From JBBSJT01 sp041691015 (GTDB taxonomy: Bacteria > Chlamydiota > Chlamydiia > Chlamydiales > Parachlamydiaceae): a DNA stretch of 15,166 nt. Of this stretch, positions 13,223 through 15,166 are shown piece by piece (positions within the stretch are counted from its first letter, which is position 1; every line of letters begins with the position of its first letter). Under the pieces are notes generated by a model that searched no databases, was not told the DNA's origin, and saw only the letters and a list, made by a program, of their open reading frames with translations. A program made the translations under genes and the position numbers. Location of the stretch: the NCBI GenBank assembly GCA_041691015.1, contig JBEPVN010000056.1:1-15166 (forward strand), read 5' to 3'.

Positions 13223-15055
13223 ATGATGTTAGAAAATTATCGATTCAATACAATTAAAAATCAAAAAAATGAAATATTTATTAAAATGTGTATTGCCAAA
13301 AGTGACCAAAAAGTCGTGGCGTTTACAGCCTCCCATCCTTTTAAAACTCATTTATTATCCAATATTTATTATAGTTTTACTGAATTTTTTTTAGAAAAAA
13401 AATGTATACAAGTTTTTATAAAAGATCAAGAGAAGCCTGTTTTTGTCAAAATTGCGGATTTGGCAATTCAAAAAGGAATTATAAAGCCGACGATCCAAAA
13501 ATTATGGAATTGTTGCTTTATATCGGATAATGCCCTCATTGCAAAATATCAACTTATGGATGATTTCGGTATCCCTGAAGCAAGCTTTGAAGACGCCATG
13601 TTATTCTTCACTACAGTGGCAGCTAACTTATTTAATTTTGTTCTTTCCAAACACAAAATATTACCAGCTGATTTAACTCAAGCTGTGTGTCAGCTTGGTA
13701 AAGCTATTCGTTTAAAAAAGACGTTCTATGGTAATACTAGTTCTTTTTCTTATTCTCATTTACAAGGTTTTATCGAGTTCAAATTTATAGAACCAACCCA
13801 ATTGATTTTGTATGAACTGACAACGATGGGACAAAAAACTTTACTTATAAATAACTCTCAACCCGAAAATTCATTTCTTGAAAAGGACTCAAGTTCGAGC
13901 AGATTTACAACTGCTTTAAAACAACTCCCACAACCTCGAAAAACGAAGACAAAAGCGGCGGCGGTTGATCCAATTCTTCAAAAGCTTTATGAGGACGAGG
14001 GGTTAATGTTTGATGGTCTTGAACATGTGGTAAAAATTATCAAACCAGAAAATATCATAAACCTTGCAGCAAGTGAATATTCAAATACCAAAAAGAGATT
14101 CCTCAATGCCATTCTAAAAATTAATGCTCTTTTAAAAAAGCAAACATTTTGGAAAACACTTGTTGGAAAGGAATTAGAGTATAAAGCGGAAAATGATAAG
14201 CATCTTGGATTTGCTCTAAATAAGAAGAAAGTCATAATTGTTGGTGAAAAGTTTGCAGAGGGATCATTCAAAGGGGTCTCTTCTGCGCATATATTGAATA
14301 CAATGCAGAAAATAGTCGAGATTAAAATTGAAAAAAGTAACCAAGACGACATTATCAAGTCCACAGAAGATGAGAAAAAACTGCTTGATAAAATGGCAAA
14401 ATCTAATACGGATTTAATTCCTCCCTACAAGTGGGTCTTTAAAAGTAGTAATAAACAAACTTTGGTTATGTTCCACCCCTATTTTGAGGGAAATGGCCAA
14501 GAATTTATTGGAGCATCGCCGTGGCATTTATTTGGCTTGTTTCAGGTTGTGTCAAGGGGTCTTGCAAAAATGCATCAGGATAATTACATTCATTCAGATA
14601 TCAAGCCGGAAAATATACTTTTTAATGGAAAAATTGAAGAGGAAAGCCAGATTGAAATCAAAATTGCAGATATTGGAATGGCTCAAAAAATCAAGCGGCC
14701 TCTTAAGGGAGGTACCCCTTTCTACTTGCCTCCAGAAGTATTTACCGATAGCGGAAGTAATGAGGGCGTAAAAGCTGATCCAAAAATAGACAGTTATTCT
14801 CTTGGGGTGACCATGCTCGAATTCTTTCAAGTTATTACAGAATCGGATGCATGTCCTGCATTACAATCAGATCAAATAAATCAAAAAATTAAACGCTTAC
14901 AAAACGATGCTGAAATTAATTCGAATTTGTTTCCGTTTGAGAAAATGCTCTTGGTTGAAATGCTGGATTTAGCAAAAGGCCTTTTAGTGCAAGATCCATT
15001 GACAAGACTCTCATGCAAAGAAGTAAGCGATAAATTAAATAAACTTGGTTTATGA
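13223..15055 (+). CDS. Eukaryote-like Ser/Thr protein kinase with long unknown N-terminal region
   Basis: This 610-residue protein would phosphorylate Ser/Thr on an unknown bacterial or host target. Residues ~338-608 form a protein kinase fold. The glycine loop is GEKFAEGSFKGV (341-352) and the ATP-binding Lys is probably Lys368 (VEIKIE). The catalytic loop is HSDIKPEN (457-464; Asp459, Lys461, Asn464), with Ser replacing the usual Arg of HRD. DIG (483-485) takes the place of DFG. Other landmarks are GTPFYLPPE (497-505), DSYSLG (523-528) and Arg595. All catalytic residues are kept. Residues 1-335 match no family I recognise and contain a Ser/Pro/Lys-rich linker (~220-247). No signal peptide or membrane segment is seen, unlike PknB-type kinases. 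That fits a cytosolic or type III-secreted kinase (inference). AAAGAG lies 6 bases before the ATG. The gene looks more AT-rich than the aro genes. Confidence 0.87.
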   Translation: MMLENYRFNTIKNQKNEIFIKMCIAKSDQKVVAFTASHPFKTHLLSNIYYSFTEFFLEKKCIQVFIKDQEKPVFVKIADLAIQKGIIKPTIQKLWNCCFISDNALIAKYQLMDDFGIPEASFEDAMLFFTTVAANLFNFVLSKHKILPADLTQAVCQLGKAIRLKKTFYGNTSSFSYSHLQGFIEFKFIEPTQLILYELTTMGQKTLLINNSQPENSFLEKDSSSSRFTTALKQLPQPRKTKTKAAAVDPILQKLYEDEGLMFDGLEHVVKIIKPENIINLAASEYSNTKKRFLNAILKINALLKKQTFWKTLVGKELEYKAENDKHLGFALNKKKVIIVGEKFAEGSFKGVSSAHILNTMQKIVEIKIEKSNQDDIIKSTEDEKKLLDKMAKSNTDLIPPYKWVFKSSNKQTLVMFHPYFEGNGQEFIGASPWHLFGLFQVVSRGLAKMHQDNYIHSDIKPENILFNGKIEEESQIEIKIADIGMAQKIKRPLKGGTPFYLPPEVFTDSGSNEGVKADPKIDSYSLGVTMLEFFQVITESDACPALQSDQINQKIKRLQNDAEINSNLFPFEKMLLVEMLDLAKGLLVQDPLTRLSCKEVSDKLNKLGL

Positions 15056-15077
15056 CCGTTCATGCAATTACCTTTTT

Positions 15078-15117
15078 TTGTCCTTAAAACTTGAGATCTT
15101 TTGTGTTTTTAAGACAA
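15078..15117. other. Imperfect hairpin downstream of the kinase gene
   Basis: TTGTCCTTAAAA (15078-15089) pairs with TTTTAAGACAA (15107-15117) apart from one bulged C. It starts 22 bases after the kinase stop. No U-tract follows on either strand, so it is either a poor terminator or part of the repetitive sequence that begins right after it. Confidence 0.4.
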
Positions 15118-15121
15118 GGTC

Positions 15122-15140
15122 CGGGGTCAGGCTTGACAGT
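15122..15140 (-). repeat. Copy 2 of the dispersed 19-base motif
   Basis: CGGGGTCAGGCTTGACAGT, read on the minus strand, matches the 4656-4674 copy at 16 of 19 positions. It is followed on the + strand by ATGACAG and a run of T. Short GGGGTCAGG-type repeats are, from memory, seen flanking REP-associated (Y1) transposases. I offer that only as a possible identity because the window ends here. Confidence 0.45.
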
Positions 15141-15166
15141 ATGACAGTTTTTTTTAACCCTCAATA

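Noticed and set aside
1..15166. CRISPR arrays, toxin-antitoxin pairs, restriction systems or prophage genes
   Set aside because: No regularly spaced repeats and no signature proteins of these systems are present on either strand.

Overview
The window reads as chromosome of a moderately AT-rich, host-associated member of the Chlamydiota, most likely an amoeba-associated 'environmental' chlamydia (order Parachlamydiales). The taxonomic call is inference. It rests on the tight aroA-aroC-aroB gene order, which resembles the Chlamydia shikimate cluster; an Aas-type acyl-ACP synthetase used for fatty-acid scavenging; a eukaryote-like Ser/Thr kinase with a long unknown N-terminus; and several small secreted proteins. 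No rRNA, tRNA, CRISPR array, prophage gene or intact transposase is visible, and no stretch of more than 300 bases lacks a gene.

Region 1 (1-4634, + strand) is a probable operon. A good extended -10 promoter near 127-154 precedes a 910-residue fusion of a PlsC-like acyltransferase, an acyl carrier protein (ACP) and an acyl-ACP synthetase. Three bases later comes cysteinyl-tRNA synthetase (cysS), and 7 bases after that a small winged-helix-like protein. Region 2 (4635-5876, + strand) holds three consecutive small exported proteins of extreme composition: Asn/Tyr/Arg-rich, His-rich and Gly-rich. They look like a secreted operon. The gap before them carries a 19-base motif that recurs, inverted, at the far right edge of the window.

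Region 3 (5897-7477, - strand) is a secreted protein with about eight beta-propeller-like repeats and an Fn3-like tail. It converges on region 2 across a perfect 14-bp hairpin terminator. Region 4 (7547-11102, - strand) is the shikimate operon aroA-aroC-aroB with a 3-base gap and a 4-base ATGA overlap. It carries three steps towards chorismate, but neither shikimate kinase nor aroD/aroE is next to them. A small membrane protein is transcribed divergently from aroA.

Region 5 (11564-13012, - strand) is a PutP-type sodium/proline symporter. A divergent 610-residue eukaryote-like protein kinase (13223-15055, +) follows. The right end (15056-15166) contains a hairpin and the second copy of the 19-base motif, possibly the edge of a repetitive or mobile element.

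Together the genes fit an intracellular lifestyle: activation and re-esterification of fatty acids, proline uptake, retained chorismate synthesis, and a set of secreted or host-directed proteins (propeller protein, small biased-composition proteins, kinase). The most novel candidates are the PlsC-ACP-acyl-ACP-synthetase fusion and the three-gene cluster of small secreted proteins. No complete new multi-gene system can be proven from sequence alone.
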